Origin: Bradyrhizobium rifense
Lineage (GTDB): Bacteria; Pseudomonadota; Alphaproteobacteria; Rhizobiales; Xanthobacteraceae
DNA length: 64,000 bases
NCBI RefSeq assembly: GCF_008123425.1
Contig: NZ_VSSS01000016.1
Coordinates: 161,013-225,012 of the forward strand
Direction: 5' to 3'
In this document: in pieces, positions 27,534-36,071 of the stretch
Numbering within the stretch: the stretch's first letter is position 1
Layout of the letters: every line of letters begins with the position of its first letter
Made by a program: the position numbers and the translations under genes
Notes under the pieces: model-generated
The model's input: only the letters and a program-made list of their open reading frames with translations
The model's database searches: none
Told to the model about the DNA's origin: nothing

Positions 27534-30500
27534 CTATGGCTTCACCGGTGCCGGCGGCCCGTACGCTTCGCCGCCTTTTGCCGCCGCCTTCTCCCGGTCA
27601 CCCGCCAGCACGCGCTGCACCGAGACGAAGAACACCGGCACCATCAGCAGCGCCAGGATCACCACCGCGATCATGCCGCCCATCACGACGGTGCCGAGCG
27701 ATTGCTGGCTGGCGCCGCCGGCGCCGTGAGCAATCGCCATCGGCAACACGCCGCAGATGAAGGCAAGGCCGGTCATCAGGATCGGGCGGAAGCGCAGGCG
27801 ACAGGCCTCGATGGTGGCCTCCACCAGCGGCTTGCCTTCCTTGCGCAGATCCTTGGCGAACTCGATGATCAGGATGGCATCCTTGGCCGCGAGGCCGATG
27901 ATGGTGATGAGGCCGACGGTGAAATAGACGTCGTTGGGCAGGCCGCGCAGCATCGCCGCGACCACAGCGCCGACGATACCGAGCGGCACGGTCAAGAGCA
28001 CCGCGAGCGGAATGGTCCAGCTCTCGTAGAGTGCGGCAAGACACAGGAACACCACGAACACGGAGAGCGCGAGCAGGAACGGCGCCTGCGAGCCCGACAG
28101 CTTTTCCTGGAGCGACTGTCCGGTCCATTCGTAACCGAAGCCGCGCGGCAGTTTGCCGGCGAGCTTCTCCATCTCGGCGATCGCGTCGCCCGACGTGAAG
28201 CCGGGTTTTGCCTCACCCGAGATACGCACGGCGGGATAGTAGTTGAAGCCGGCAATCTGCGTCGGACCGCGCGACCATTCGACCGTCGCAAAGGAGGAGA
28301 ACGGCACCAGCTGGCCGTGAGAGTTCCTGACGTTGTAGTTGAGGATGTCCTCGGTCCTCATGCGGTCGCGGCTGTCGGCCTGCACCACGACGCGCTGCAT
28401 GCGGCCGCGGTTCGGGAAGTCGTTGATGTAGTTCGAGCCGAGATTGGTCGAGATGGTGTTGTTGATGTCCTCGAAGGTGACGCCGAACGCGCCGGCCTTC
28501 TCTCGGTCGATCACGAGATTGACCACGCCCGCCTCGGGCAGGCCCTCGACATAGACCTTCTGGAGCACCGAACTCGCATTGGCCTCGGCGATCAACTGGT
28601 CGGCGGCGCGCATCAGCGCCGGATAGCCCTTCTGGCCGCGGTCCTGGAGCCGGAACGAGAAGCCCGAGGAATTGCCGAGATTGTCGATCGGCGGCGGCTG
28701 CAGCGCCGAGATCTTGGCATCGCGGATCGACGACGACAGATCGCGGTTGATGTCGTTGACGATCGCGGCAGCAGATTCCTTCGGCCCGCGCTCCGACCAG
28801 TCCTTCAGCGTGATAAAGGCCTGCGCGGTGTTCATGCCCTGACCTGAGAAGCTGAAGCCGGTAAGGAAAGTGACGTTGTCGACACCCGGCCGCTGCGCCA
28901 GATATTTTTCGACCTTTTCGATCACGGCCTCGGTGCGGCCGTAGGACGAGTCGGACGGCGTCTGCACGTCGGTGGTGACAAAACCCTGGTCGTCGACCGG
29001 CAGGAAGCCGCCGGGCAGATTGACGAAGGCCCAGGACAGGCCGGCGAGCAGCGCGACATAGACCAGCATCAAACGACCCGTGCGCTTCAGCGAGAAGCCG
29101 ACGGTGCGGGAGTAACCCTCCTTGCTGCCCTCGAGCATGCGGTTGAACCAGCCGAACACGCCCTTCCTGGCATGGCCGTGACCAGCCGTGACAGGCTTCA
29201 GAATCGTCGCGCACAGCGCCGGCGTCAGCGACAGCGCCAGGAAGGCGGAGAAGCCGATCGCCGCGACCATGGTCACCGAGAACTGGCGGTAGATGATGCC
29301 GACCGAGCCCGGGAAGAACGCCATCGGCACGAACACGGCCATCAGCACCAGCGTGATGCCGATGATGGCGCCCGAGATCTGCGACATCGCCTTCCGCGTC
29401 GCTTCCTTCGGCGGCAGGCCCTCCTCGGTCATGATGCGTTCGACATTCTCGACCACGACGATGGCGTCGTCGACGAGGATGCCGACCGCGAGCACCATGC
29501 CGAACATCGAGAGCATGTTGATGGAATAGCCGGCGAGCAGCAGCGTGGTACAGGCGCCCAGCAGCGCCACCGGCACCACGATGGTCGGAATGATGGTGTA
29601 GCGGATGTTCTGCAGAAACACGAACATCACGACGAACACCAGCACCACGGCTTCGACCAGCGTCGTCAGCACCTTCTTGATCGAGGCCTCGACCACGGGC
29701 GTGATGTTGTAGGGGATCTCGTAGGAGATGTTGGCCGGGAAGAAGCGCGACAGCTCCTTCATCTTCTCCTCGACCGCGCTTGCGGTCGCCAGCGCATTGC
29801 CGGTCGGCGACATCAGCACGGAGAGACCGGCGGTCGGCTTGCCGTTCAGGCGGGTGTTGAACTGGTAGCTGAGGCCGCCGACCTCGACGCGCGCGACATC
29901 CCGCAACCGCACGGTCGAACCATCGGCATTGGCGCGCAGGATGATGGCGCCGAATTCATCCGGCGACGACAGCTGGCCCTTGACCAGCACCAGCGCGGAG
30001 GTGCGCTGGCTGCCCGTCGATGGCTCCGCGCCGATGCTGCCCGAAGCAACTTGCGCGTTCTGTGCGGCGATCGCCTTGTTGACGTCGTCGGCGGTCAGCC
30101 CATAGCCGACCAGCTTGGCCGGATCGACCCAGACGCGTAGCGAACGTTCCGTCGAATAGAGCGTGGCGCGGCCAACGCCGGGAATGCGGCGGATTTCGCC
30201 GAGCACGTTGCGGATCATGAAGTCGCCGAGGCCGACTTCGTCGAGGCTGCCGTCGGTCGAGTTCAGCGTGATGATCTGGAGCACCGCGCTCGAGGCTTCC
30301 TCGATCAAAATGCCCTGCTGGATCACCGCGCGAGGCAGGCGTGCCTCGACGCGCTTGATGCGGTTCTGCACCTCGACCGATGCCGCGCTGGTGTCGGTGC
30401 CCGGCTGGAAATTGGCGATGATCTCGACCTGGCCGAGCGAATCGCTGGTCGATTCGAAATTGAGGATGCCGGAGGCGCCGTTGAGCTCCTCCTCGATCAA

Positions 30501-30689
30501 CCGGGTAACGCTGTTGTAGAGGTTTTCCGGCGACGCGCCCGGGTAACTCGTCGAGATCGAGATCGAGGGCGGCGCGATGATCGGATATTGCGCGATCGGC
30601 AACAGCGGGACCGAGATCGCGCCGATCAGACAGATGAACAGCGCGACGACCCAGGCGAAAATCGGCCTGTCGATGAAGAAGCTCGCCAT
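27534..30689 (-). CDS. RND efflux pump inner-membrane transporter, HAE1 family (AcrB/MexB-like)
   Basis: A 1051-aa protein of full AcrB length. It starts MASFFIDRPIFAWVVALFIC, the invariant first helix. LAVGILVDDAIVVVENVERI carries the paired Asp of the proton relay (around residue 400), and the second half has FTVGLITIIGLAAKDAILII. Twelve membrane segments and two large periplasmic loops are expected. It exports hydrophobic compounds using proton motive force. The adaptor gene lies 6 bp upstream on the same strand. No outer-membrane TolC-like gene and no local TetR regulator were found, so the pump probably borrows an outer-membrane channel. Confidence 0.95.
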   Translation of the reverse strand: MASFFIDRPIFAWVVALFICLIGAISVPLLPIAQYPIIAPPSISISTSYPGASPENLYNSVTRLIEEELNGASGILNFESTSDSLGQVEIIANFQPGTDTSAASVEVQNRIKRVEARLPRAVIQQGILIEEASSAVLQIITLNSTDGSLDEVGLGDFMIRNVLGEIRRIPGVGRATLYSTERSLRVWVDPAKLVGYGLTADDVNKAIAAQNAQVASGSIGAEPSTGSQRTSALVLVKGQLSSPDEFGAIILRANADGSTVRLRDVARVEVGGLSYQFNTRLNGKPTAGLSVLMSPTGNALATASAVEEKMKELSRFFPANISYEIPYNITPVVEASIKKVLTTLVEAVVLVFVVMFVFLQNIRYTIIPTIVVPVALLGACTTLLLAGYSINMLSMFGMVLAVGILVDDAIVVVENVERIMTEEGLPPKEATRKAMSQISGAIIGITLVLMAVFVPMAFFPGSVGIIYRQFSVTMVAAIGFSAFLALSLTPALCATILKPVTAGHGHARKGVFGWFNRMLEGSKEGYSRTVGFSLKRTGRLMLVYVALLAGLSWAFVNLPGGFLPVDDQGFVTTDVQTPSDSSYGRTEAVIEKVEKYLAQRPGVDNVTFLTGFSFSGQGMNTAQAFITLKDWSERGPKESAAAIVNDINRDLSSSIRDAKISALQPPPIDNLGNSSGFSFRLQDRGQKGYPALMRAADQLIAEANASSVLQKVYVEGLPEAGVVNLVIDREKAGAFGVTFEDINNTISTNLGSNYINDFPNRGRMQRVVVQADSRDRMRTEDILNYNVRNSHGQLVPFSSFATVEWSRGPTQIAGFNYYPAVRISGEAKPGFTSGDAIAEMEKLAGKLPRGFGYEWTGQSLQEKLSGSQAPFLLALSVFVVFLCLAALYESWTIPLAVLLTVPLGIVGAVVAAMLRGLPNDVYFTVGLITIIGLAAKDAILIIEFAKDLRKEGKPLVEATIEACRLRFRPILMTGLAFICGVLPMAIAHGAGGASQQSLGTVVMGGMIAVVILALLMVPVFFVSVQRVLAGDREKAAAKGGEAYGPPAPVKP

Positions 30690-30695
30690 GATGCG

Positions 30696-31889
30696 TTACC
30701 GCGCGGCCTTGAGGGCGTGGCGGTTGTCCGCGCTCGCCTCGGCCTCGGACCAGGATTGCGGCCTGACCTTGTCGCCGGCCGCGAATTTCTGGAAACCTTC
30801 GACCACGACCTTGTCGCCGGCCTTCAGGCCTTCGGTGACGAACCAGACGCCGTCCTGCACCGAGCCGGTGCGCACCGGCTGCACCGCGATGCGGTTGTCG
30901 TCCTTGACGACGAACACCTCGCTGCCACCGCCGCCATTGCGCTGGACCGCCTGCTGCGGAACGGCAATGGCGTCGGAGTCGAGACCCTGGTCGAGGCGGA
31001 CGCGGACATACATGCCCGGCAACAGCTCGCGCTTGGGATTGCGGAACTCGCCGCGCAACGTCACCTGGCCGGTATGCGCATCGACCTTGGCCTCGGAGAA
31101 CAGCAGCTTGCCGTCGAGTCCATAGATCGTGTTGTCGTCGAGCACGAGGCGCACCTTGACGGCATCGGACTCGATGCGATCGAGGTCGCCGCTTTCGAAA
31201 GCGCGGCGCAGCTGATTGAGCTCGGTCACCGACTGGGTGAAGTCGGCATAGATCGGATCGAGCTGCTGGACTGTCGCAAGATTGGTCTCGTTCTGCACCA
31301 CGAGCGCGCCCTCGCTGACGAGGGCCGCACCGACCACGCCGTCGATCGGCGCGCGCACGGTGGCATAATCGAGATTGAGCTTTGCGCGCGCGAGGTCGGC
31401 CTTGCGGCCCTCGACTTCAGCTTGAGCTTGGCGCTCGGCCGCAATGGTCTTTTCGTTCTCGGCTTCGGGCGCGGCGCGCTGGCTGGTCAGCGTCGCGATG
31501 CGGCGCGCCTGCTGCTGCGCCTGCATCAGCGCAGCCTCGGCCTTGTCGACCGCCGCGTCATTGGCCATCACCTCGACCTCGAACGGGCGCGGATCGATGC
31601 GATACAGCGCATCGCCCGCCTTCACCTCGCTGCCCTGGCGGAACAGCCGCTCGACCACGATGCCGGACACGCGAGGACGCACCTCGGCAACGCGCGTCGG
31701 CGAGATCCGGCCCGGCAGCTCGCGCACCACGGCGCGCGGCTGCGGCTTGACGGTGACGACGCTGACATCGGGTTCAGAAGTTTGGGCAGTGGCGACGGCG
31801 GAGGAGGATTCGTCGCAAGCGCCTAGCAGCGGCGCAAAGGCCGCGAGCATCATTGCAACGCATGCCGATCGCGCTCGAAGTCCTGACAT
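30696..31889 (-). CDS. RND efflux periplasmic adaptor lipoprotein (HlyD/AcrA family)
   Basis: About 397 aa from ATG 31889; the frame also allows GTG 31925. The N-terminus ends in LLGAC, a lipobox whose Cys would be lipidated. Family blocks are VRPRVSGIVVERLFRQGSEV (biotinyl-lipoyl half), a coiled-coil hairpin rich in Ala/Gln/Glu, IRAPIDGVVG-like VRAPIDGVVGAALVSEG, and the beta-barrel and membrane-proximal parts near the end. It bridges the RND pump and the outer-membrane channel. Upstream is a stretch of about 700 bp without a recognisable gene. Confidence 0.92.
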   Translation of the reverse strand: MSGLRARSACVAMMLAAFAPLLGACDESSSAVATAQTSEPDVSVVTVKPQPRAVVRELPGRISPTRVAEVRPRVSGIVVERLFRQGSEVKAGDALYRIDPRPFEVEVMANDAAVDKAEAALMQAQQQARRIATLTSQRAAPEAENEKTIAAERQAQAEVEGRKADLARAKLNLDYATVRAPIDGVVGAALVSEGALVVQNETNLATVQQLDPIYADFTQSVTELNQLRRAFESGDLDRIESDAVKVRLVLDDNTIYGLDGKLLFSEAKVDAHTGQVTLRGEFRNPKRELLPGMYVRVRLDQGLDSDAIAVPQQAVQRNGGGGSEVFVVKDDNRIAVQPVRTGSVQDGVWFVTEGLKAGDKVVVEGFQKFAAGDKVRPQSWSEAEASADNRHALKAAR

Positions 31890-32614
31890 GAAGTGGGGTG
31901 CCCCAAAATTGTTGAAACTGATCACGCGTCTCGCGCAATGCCCGTTCTGGACAATTTCTGCGCGGCTGATGCCATCAAAATAGAATGGACTTGCTGCGGC
32001 GCAACGCGTCTCGCAGGCGGCTCAATGCCACATGCGCTATCGCGCTGAGTTCAGGCTGATTTTGGGGACTCACTGGATTGTGAGTCGGGTTCCATCGTCG
32101 CGCGCTGCGACAGAACATCGCGGCGGCGCAGCCACTGCTCGTGCTTGTCAGCTCGATGTCATTGCGGGGATGGAGTTTGATGGGGTTCGCTTCGCTCGAC
32201 CCATCCAGCGAACTACTGGGCTTGATCGTAAGCCTGCAGGATGCGGACAAAATCAGCCATGCTGGATCGATCCCGGTTTTCAGCCATAGCCGCAACCTGT
32301 GTATTGGACGCGGGCTGGCTTCCCAGCCAAAACCGCATGAGGAGATCGGCGATGTTTCTCATGGCGTACTCGCTGCACCAGATGTGTCAGTAAGCATCAG
32401 TTGAGCGGCAAAGCGCGGCTCAATCGGGAGAAAGGCCGATGGGCGCTACGCCGCCGGCCTTGTCCCGCAACTGCCGGCTCGTAGACCGGTTCCGTTGCTT
32501 TTCACTCTGGATGTATCGGTAACACCGAACATCTGGTCGCTGCCATCGCGCGCAGGTATGAAGTCGCCATACTTAGGTAGGCTTGGACTACGGCGCGGAA
32601 TTCATTCGCACGCC
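31890..32614. other. 725-bp stretch without a recognisable gene
   Basis: This interval lies between the adaptor gene start and the end of the methyltransferase gene. Several short frames exist. The most gene-like is on the minus strand at 32362-32213 (49 aa, starting MRNIADLLMRFWLGSQ), but it lacks a convincing ribosome binding site and any family I know. A TetR-type repressor is often found next to such pumps; I see no trace of one. The RND operon promoter should lie near 31900-32000. Confidence 0.5.
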
Positions 32615-33643
32615 CTACCCCGCCGCCTTCATCCGGTAGTGGCTCACGCCCCACTCCGATCCGTCGGCGTAACCGAACAGGCCGGCGGTGGCGAGAAAGA
32701 ACCAGCGCCAGCGCCGCATCCACAGATAGGTCTCGTCGCCGTAGACGTTGCGCAAGGAGGCTTCGATCGCGTCGCGATGCGCATCGAAATTGGCGAGCCA
32801 GTCGATCGCGGTGCGTTGATAATGCGTGCCGCTCCAGCGCCATTCCTTCTCGATCGCGAAGATATCGTCATATTGGCGAATCAGCTGATGGCTCGGCATC
32901 ACGCCGCCGGTGAAGAAGTGCTGCGCGATCCAGTCCTCGCGATTGGCGCGGTCGAACGCATAGGAGCCGGCGCGATGGGTGAAGATGTGCATGAAGAAGC
33001 GCCCCTCCGGCGCAAGCCACGCGCGCACGCGCGTCATCAGCTTGCGCCAGTTCATCATGTGCTCGAACATCTCGACCGAGACGATGCGGTCGAACTGGCC
33101 CTCCGGCGCGAACACGTTCATGTCGGCGGTGACGACGCGTAAGTTGAGCAGGCCGCGGCTCTGCGCGATGTCCTCGATATAGGCGCGCTGCGACTGCGAG
33201 TTCGACACAGCCGTCACCTTCGCATGCGGAAATTGCCGCGCGATCCACAGCGACAGCGAGCCCCAACCGCAGCCCAATTCGAGGATGGCCTGTCCGTCGG
33301 CGAGGCCGGCATGCTCGACGGTCTGGCGCAGCGCTTCCTCCTCGGCCTCCCGCAGCGTCGTCGCATCGTTACTATAGAAGCAGGACGAGTATTTGCGGTT
33401 CGGGCCCAGCACCTGCGCGAAGAAGCTTTGCGGCACTTCGTAATGCTGGGTGTTGGCTGCGTCGGTGTGCTCGGCGATCGGCCTGATCATCATCCGTCCG
33501 GCGAAGGCGGCATCGTCGGCGCCGGTGTGCGCGGCGAGCCGCGTTGCGGTGCGCGAGCACAGGCGCTGGATGGCGGCGCGGACCACGAGATCCGGCAGCG
33601 GCACGCGTTCGGCAGTCCCGATGATCGTGGACACGACGCTCAT
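32615..33643 (-). CDS. CFA-synthase-like SAM-dependent methyltransferase
   Basis: A 342-aa protein from ATG 33643 (MSVVSTIIGTAERVPLPDLV). NTQHYEVPQSFFAQVLG and YSSCFY are typical of the cyclopropane fatty acid synthase family. ILELGCGWGSLSLWIA is the SAM-binding motif and VSVEMFEHMMNW follows. It is shorter than E. coli Cfa (about 380 aa) and belongs to a variant group whose substrate lipid is not known to me. Its ATG overlaps the stop of the DUF1295 gene (ATGA, 33640-33643), so they are translated together. Both products probably act on membrane lipids. Confidence 0.88.
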   Translation of the reverse strand: MSVVSTIIGTAERVPLPDLVVRAAIQRLCSRTATRLAAHTGADDAAFAGRMMIRPIAEHTDAANTQHYEVPQSFFAQVLGPNRKYSSCFYSNDATTLREAEEEALRQTVEHAGLADGQAILELGCGWGSLSLWIARQFPHAKVTAVSNSQSQRAYIEDIAQSRGLLNLRVVTADMNVFAPEGQFDRIVSVEMFEHMMNWRKLMTRVRAWLAPEGRFFMHIFTHRAGSYAFDRANREDWIAQHFFTGGVMPSHQLIRQYDDIFAIEKEWRWSGTHYQRTAIDWLANFDAHRDAIEASLRNVYGDETYLWMRRWRWFFLATAGLFGYADGSEWGVSHYRMKAAG

Positions 33644-34449
33644 GCGGCCATTCCCTCTCTCGGTGGCATTGGAAAGAACATGCTGGTGCGGGATTGATAG
33701 GCGCGATAGCGCTCGCCGCGCGATCGCAGCATCTGCGCTTCCAAAGGCGGGATGCCGGTGACGTGGACCAGGATCCAGTACATGAAGATGGGCGCCAGCA
33801 GGCTGGCCCAGCCCCAGGGGTATCCGCTCGCGAGGCCGATCACGGGATAAGCGAGCCAACCGAACCATTCGAAGAAATAATTGGGATGGCGCGACCAGCG
33901 CCACAGCCCGGCATCGCAGACCTTGCCGCGATTGGCGGGGTCGTGCCGGAAGCGGCGCAGCTGCGCATCCGCCAGCGCCTCGCCCGCGATCCCGATCAGC
34001 AGGATCGCGGCACCCAGGACGTCCTGGATCCGCAAGGCGGGCACAGGGACGTGCGCGGCGACAAAAATGGAAAACACCAGCGGCACCGAACCCAGCGCCT
34101 GGTTCTGCAGGAAGATGAACATCCGCCGCGGCGCGTTGAGGCCCCACTCCGCGGCAAAGGCGGCGTAGCGGGGGTCATCGGTAATCCCGGTGGTGCGGAT
34201 CGCGATATGGGTGCCCAGCCGGAGCGACCAGACCGCAACGAGGCCGGCGACCAGCCATTGCCGCTCATTGGGCCCCTCGCCCGCGAACGGCCACAGGGCG
34301 CTGCCCGCGCCGACCAACCCGACCGCAAAGGTCCAGATCGCATCGACCCAGCCGGAATTGCCTGTGCGCTGCTGTACAACCCAGGCGATCGCCATCAGGA
34401 CCGCGAGCGAGAGCGCGATGGCCGCCAGTCCCGCAAGATACGTCGCCAT
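33640..34449 (-). CDS. DUF1295 integral membrane protein (steroid 5-alpha-reductase-like)
   Basis: A 269-aa polytopic protein with about seven hydrophobic segments, starting MATYLAGLAAIALSLAVLMA. The C-terminal signature is GLWRWSRHPNYFFEWFGWLA followed by RSRGERYRAYQSRTSMFFP, shared with DUF1295 and NADPH-dependent steroid/lipid reductases. The His and Asn of RHPNY are the conserved cofactor-site residues. It is the first gene of a two-gene minus-strand operon with a CFA-like methyltransferase. I infer a joint role in modifying membrane lipid acyl or isoprenoid chains. Confidence 0.88.
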   Translation of the reverse strand: MATYLAGLAAIALSLAVLMAIAWVVQQRTGNSGWVDAIWTFAVGLVGAGSALWPFAGEGPNERQWLVAGLVAVWSLRLGTHIAIRTTGITDDPRYAAFAAEWGLNAPRRMFIFLQNQALGSVPLVFSIFVAAHVPVPALRIQDVLGAAILLIGIAGEALADAQLRRFRHDPANRGKVCDAGLWRWSRHPNYFFEWFGWLAYPVIGLASGYPWGWASLLAPIFMYWILVHVTGIPPLEAQMLRSRGERYRAYQSRTSMFFPMPPREGMAA

Positions 34450-34618
34450 GCAAAAATCCGAGCTAAGCCTGTGGAATGCCGATGTTTTGCAAAATACGTC
34501 TCAATCAAAGCGCGGTTTCAGCTTTGGGTTCCCGAACCGGCCCCGAAATCGGCACAACCGGCGCTTTTTTTGGGCTGGCGCTGTGCCATAGTGCAGATGC
34601 AAGCAAGCTTCGTAACGG

Positions 34619-35653
34619 ATGATACCGGCCATGCCGTCTGGCGCCTCGCCCCGCTCCTCCCTCGACATCGAATACACAAAACTATCCTCCCCCAGTGTCT
34701 TCCTGGTGCGGATGCTGGTTTTCCTGGTGCTGTGCACACTGGTCGGCGTGGTGCTCTACAAGCAGATCATCCAGGCCTTCTTCGCCAATCCCGGGCTGAA
34801 CGCCCTGATCGGCGGCGTGATGTTCATCGGCATCATCCTGGCCTTCCGCCAGGTGATCCGGCTCTATCCCGAGGTCTCCTGGGTCAACAATTTCCGCATC
34901 GCCGACCCCGGCCTGGCGCCGGCCCGGCACCCAAAACTGCTGGCACCGATGGCGATGATCCTGGGCGGCGAGCGCAGCGGGCGGATGTCGATCACGCAGA
35001 CCACCATGCGGCATCTGCTCGATTCGATCGCGACCCGCCTGGACGAGGCCCGCGACATCTCCCGCTACATGACCGGCCTGCTGGTCTTCCTCGGCCTGCT
35101 CGGCACCTTCTGGGGCTTGATCGAGACGGTCGGCTCGGTCGGCAAGGTGATCGACGGCCTCAAGGTCGGCGGCGATTCCGGCGCGCTGTTCGACACGCTG
35201 AAGGAGGGCTTGGCCGCCCCGCTCGGCGGCATGGGCATCTCGTTCTCGAGCTCCCTGTTCGGCCTTGCCGGCTCGCTGATCCTCGGCTTTCTCGACCTGC
35301 AATCGAGCCAGGCGCAGAACCGTTTCTACACCGACCTCGAAGACTGGCTCGCCACCACCGTGCGCGAGTACGGCAGCGGCGACGTCACTGTTGCCGCCCC
35401 CGCTGGCGGTGGGGTTGCCAGCGGCGAACTGCAGGCCGCAGTCGAGCGCTTACGCTCCGTGCTCGAGGAAGGCAGCGCCAGCCGCGGCACCACTGCGGCG
35501 ATGGCGAGTCTCGCGGAAGCCATCCAGGCGCTGGTCTCGCACATGCGGACCGAGCAGCAGATGATCCGCGAATGGGCCGACGGCCAGGGCGAGCAGAACC
35601 GCGAGATCCGCCGCCTACTGGAGCGCATCGCGCGCCAGCCGGAAAAGAGTTAG
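34619..35653 (+). CDS. MotA/TolQ/ExbB-like proton channel protein
   Basis: About 344 aa; ATG 34619 or ATG 34631 could start it. Three hydrophobic segments are visible: VFLVRMLVFLVLCTLVGVVL, the next around ALIGGVMFIGIILAFR, and the pair LVFLGLLGTFWGLIETVGSV with GMGISFSSSLFGLAGSLILG, which form the MotA/TolQ/ExbB channel motif. A soluble C-terminal tail of about 120 residues follows. With the OmpA/MotB-like protein encoded two genes later it should form an ion-driven inner-membrane motor anchored to peptidoglycan. No flagellar genes are nearby, so its work is probably in the envelope. Confidence 0.85.
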   Translation: MIPAMPSGASPRSSLDIEYTKLSSPSVFLVRMLVFLVLCTLVGVVLYKQIIQAFFANPGLNALIGGVMFIGIILAFRQVIRLYPEVSWVNNFRIADPGLAPARHPKLLAPMAMILGGERSGRMSITQTTMRHLLDSIATRLDEARDISRYMTGLLVFLGLLGTFWGLIETVGSVGKVIDGLKVGGDSGALFDTLKEGLAAPLGGMGISFSSSLFGLAGSLILGFLDLQSSQAQNRFYTDLEDWLATTVREYGSGDVTVAAPAGGGVASGELQAAVERLRSVLEEGSASRGTTAAMASLAEAIQALVSHMRTEQQMIREWADGQGEQNREIRRLLERIARQPEKS

Positions 35654-35669
35654 CTGATCGAGAGCGGCC

Positions 35670-36041
35670 ATGCTGGACCACGTCACCATCGGCATCACCG
35701 ATATCGAGAGATCGAAGGCATTCTACGATCAGGCCTTGCAGCCCCTGGGGATCGCGCGTCTGTACGCCGAAGGCGAGCGCTTCGCCGGCTATGGCATCCG
35801 TCCGAAGGCCTTCTTCTGGATCGGCCTGCGTGAGCCGACCCAGACCGGCGCACACATCGCCTTTGCGGCGTCCGATCGGGCAACCGTGCAGCGCTTCTAT
35901 GATGAAGCGATCGCCGCAGGCGGCAAGGACAACGGACCGCCCGGATTGCGTCCGCATTACCATGCAAACTACTACGGAGCATTCGTGCTCGATCCGGACG
36001 GCCACAACATTGAAGCAGTCTGCCACCTCCCGCAGGACTAG
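35670..36041 (+). CDS. VOC family (glyoxalase/dioxygenase fold) protein
   Basis: A 123-aa single VOC module: MLDHVTIGITDIERSKAFYD at the start and DPDGHNIEAVCH at the end, where the metal-binding His and Glu of the family are expected (H in LDHV, H in GAHIAF, E in HNIEAV). Such proteins act as lyases, dioxygenases or resistance proteins. It sits between the channel gene (16 bp) and the OmpA/MotB-like gene (30 bp), an unusual place for an enzyme. Its substrate is unknown, and it may simply have been inserted into this operon. Confidence 0.87.
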   Translation: MLDHVTIGITDIERSKAFYDQALQPLGIARLYAEGERFAGYGIRPKAFFWIGLREPTQTGAHIAFAASDRATVQRFYDEAIAAGGKDNGPPGLRPHYHANYYGAFVLDPDGHNIEAVCHLPQD

Positions 36042-36071
36042 GGCAGACAACGACAACGCAAAGGCACCTGA

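Noticed and set aside
27522..28847. Long plus-strand reading frame of 441 codons opposite the RND transporter
   Set aside because: Its His/Arg/Asp-rich composition is what antisense of a GC-rich gene gives, and it matches no family. The minus strand encodes an intact 1051-aa AcrB-like pump.
32213..32362. 49-aa minus-strand frame as a gene
   Set aside because: No convincing ribosome binding site, no known family, and the surrounding DNA shows no coding bias; kept only as an observation.
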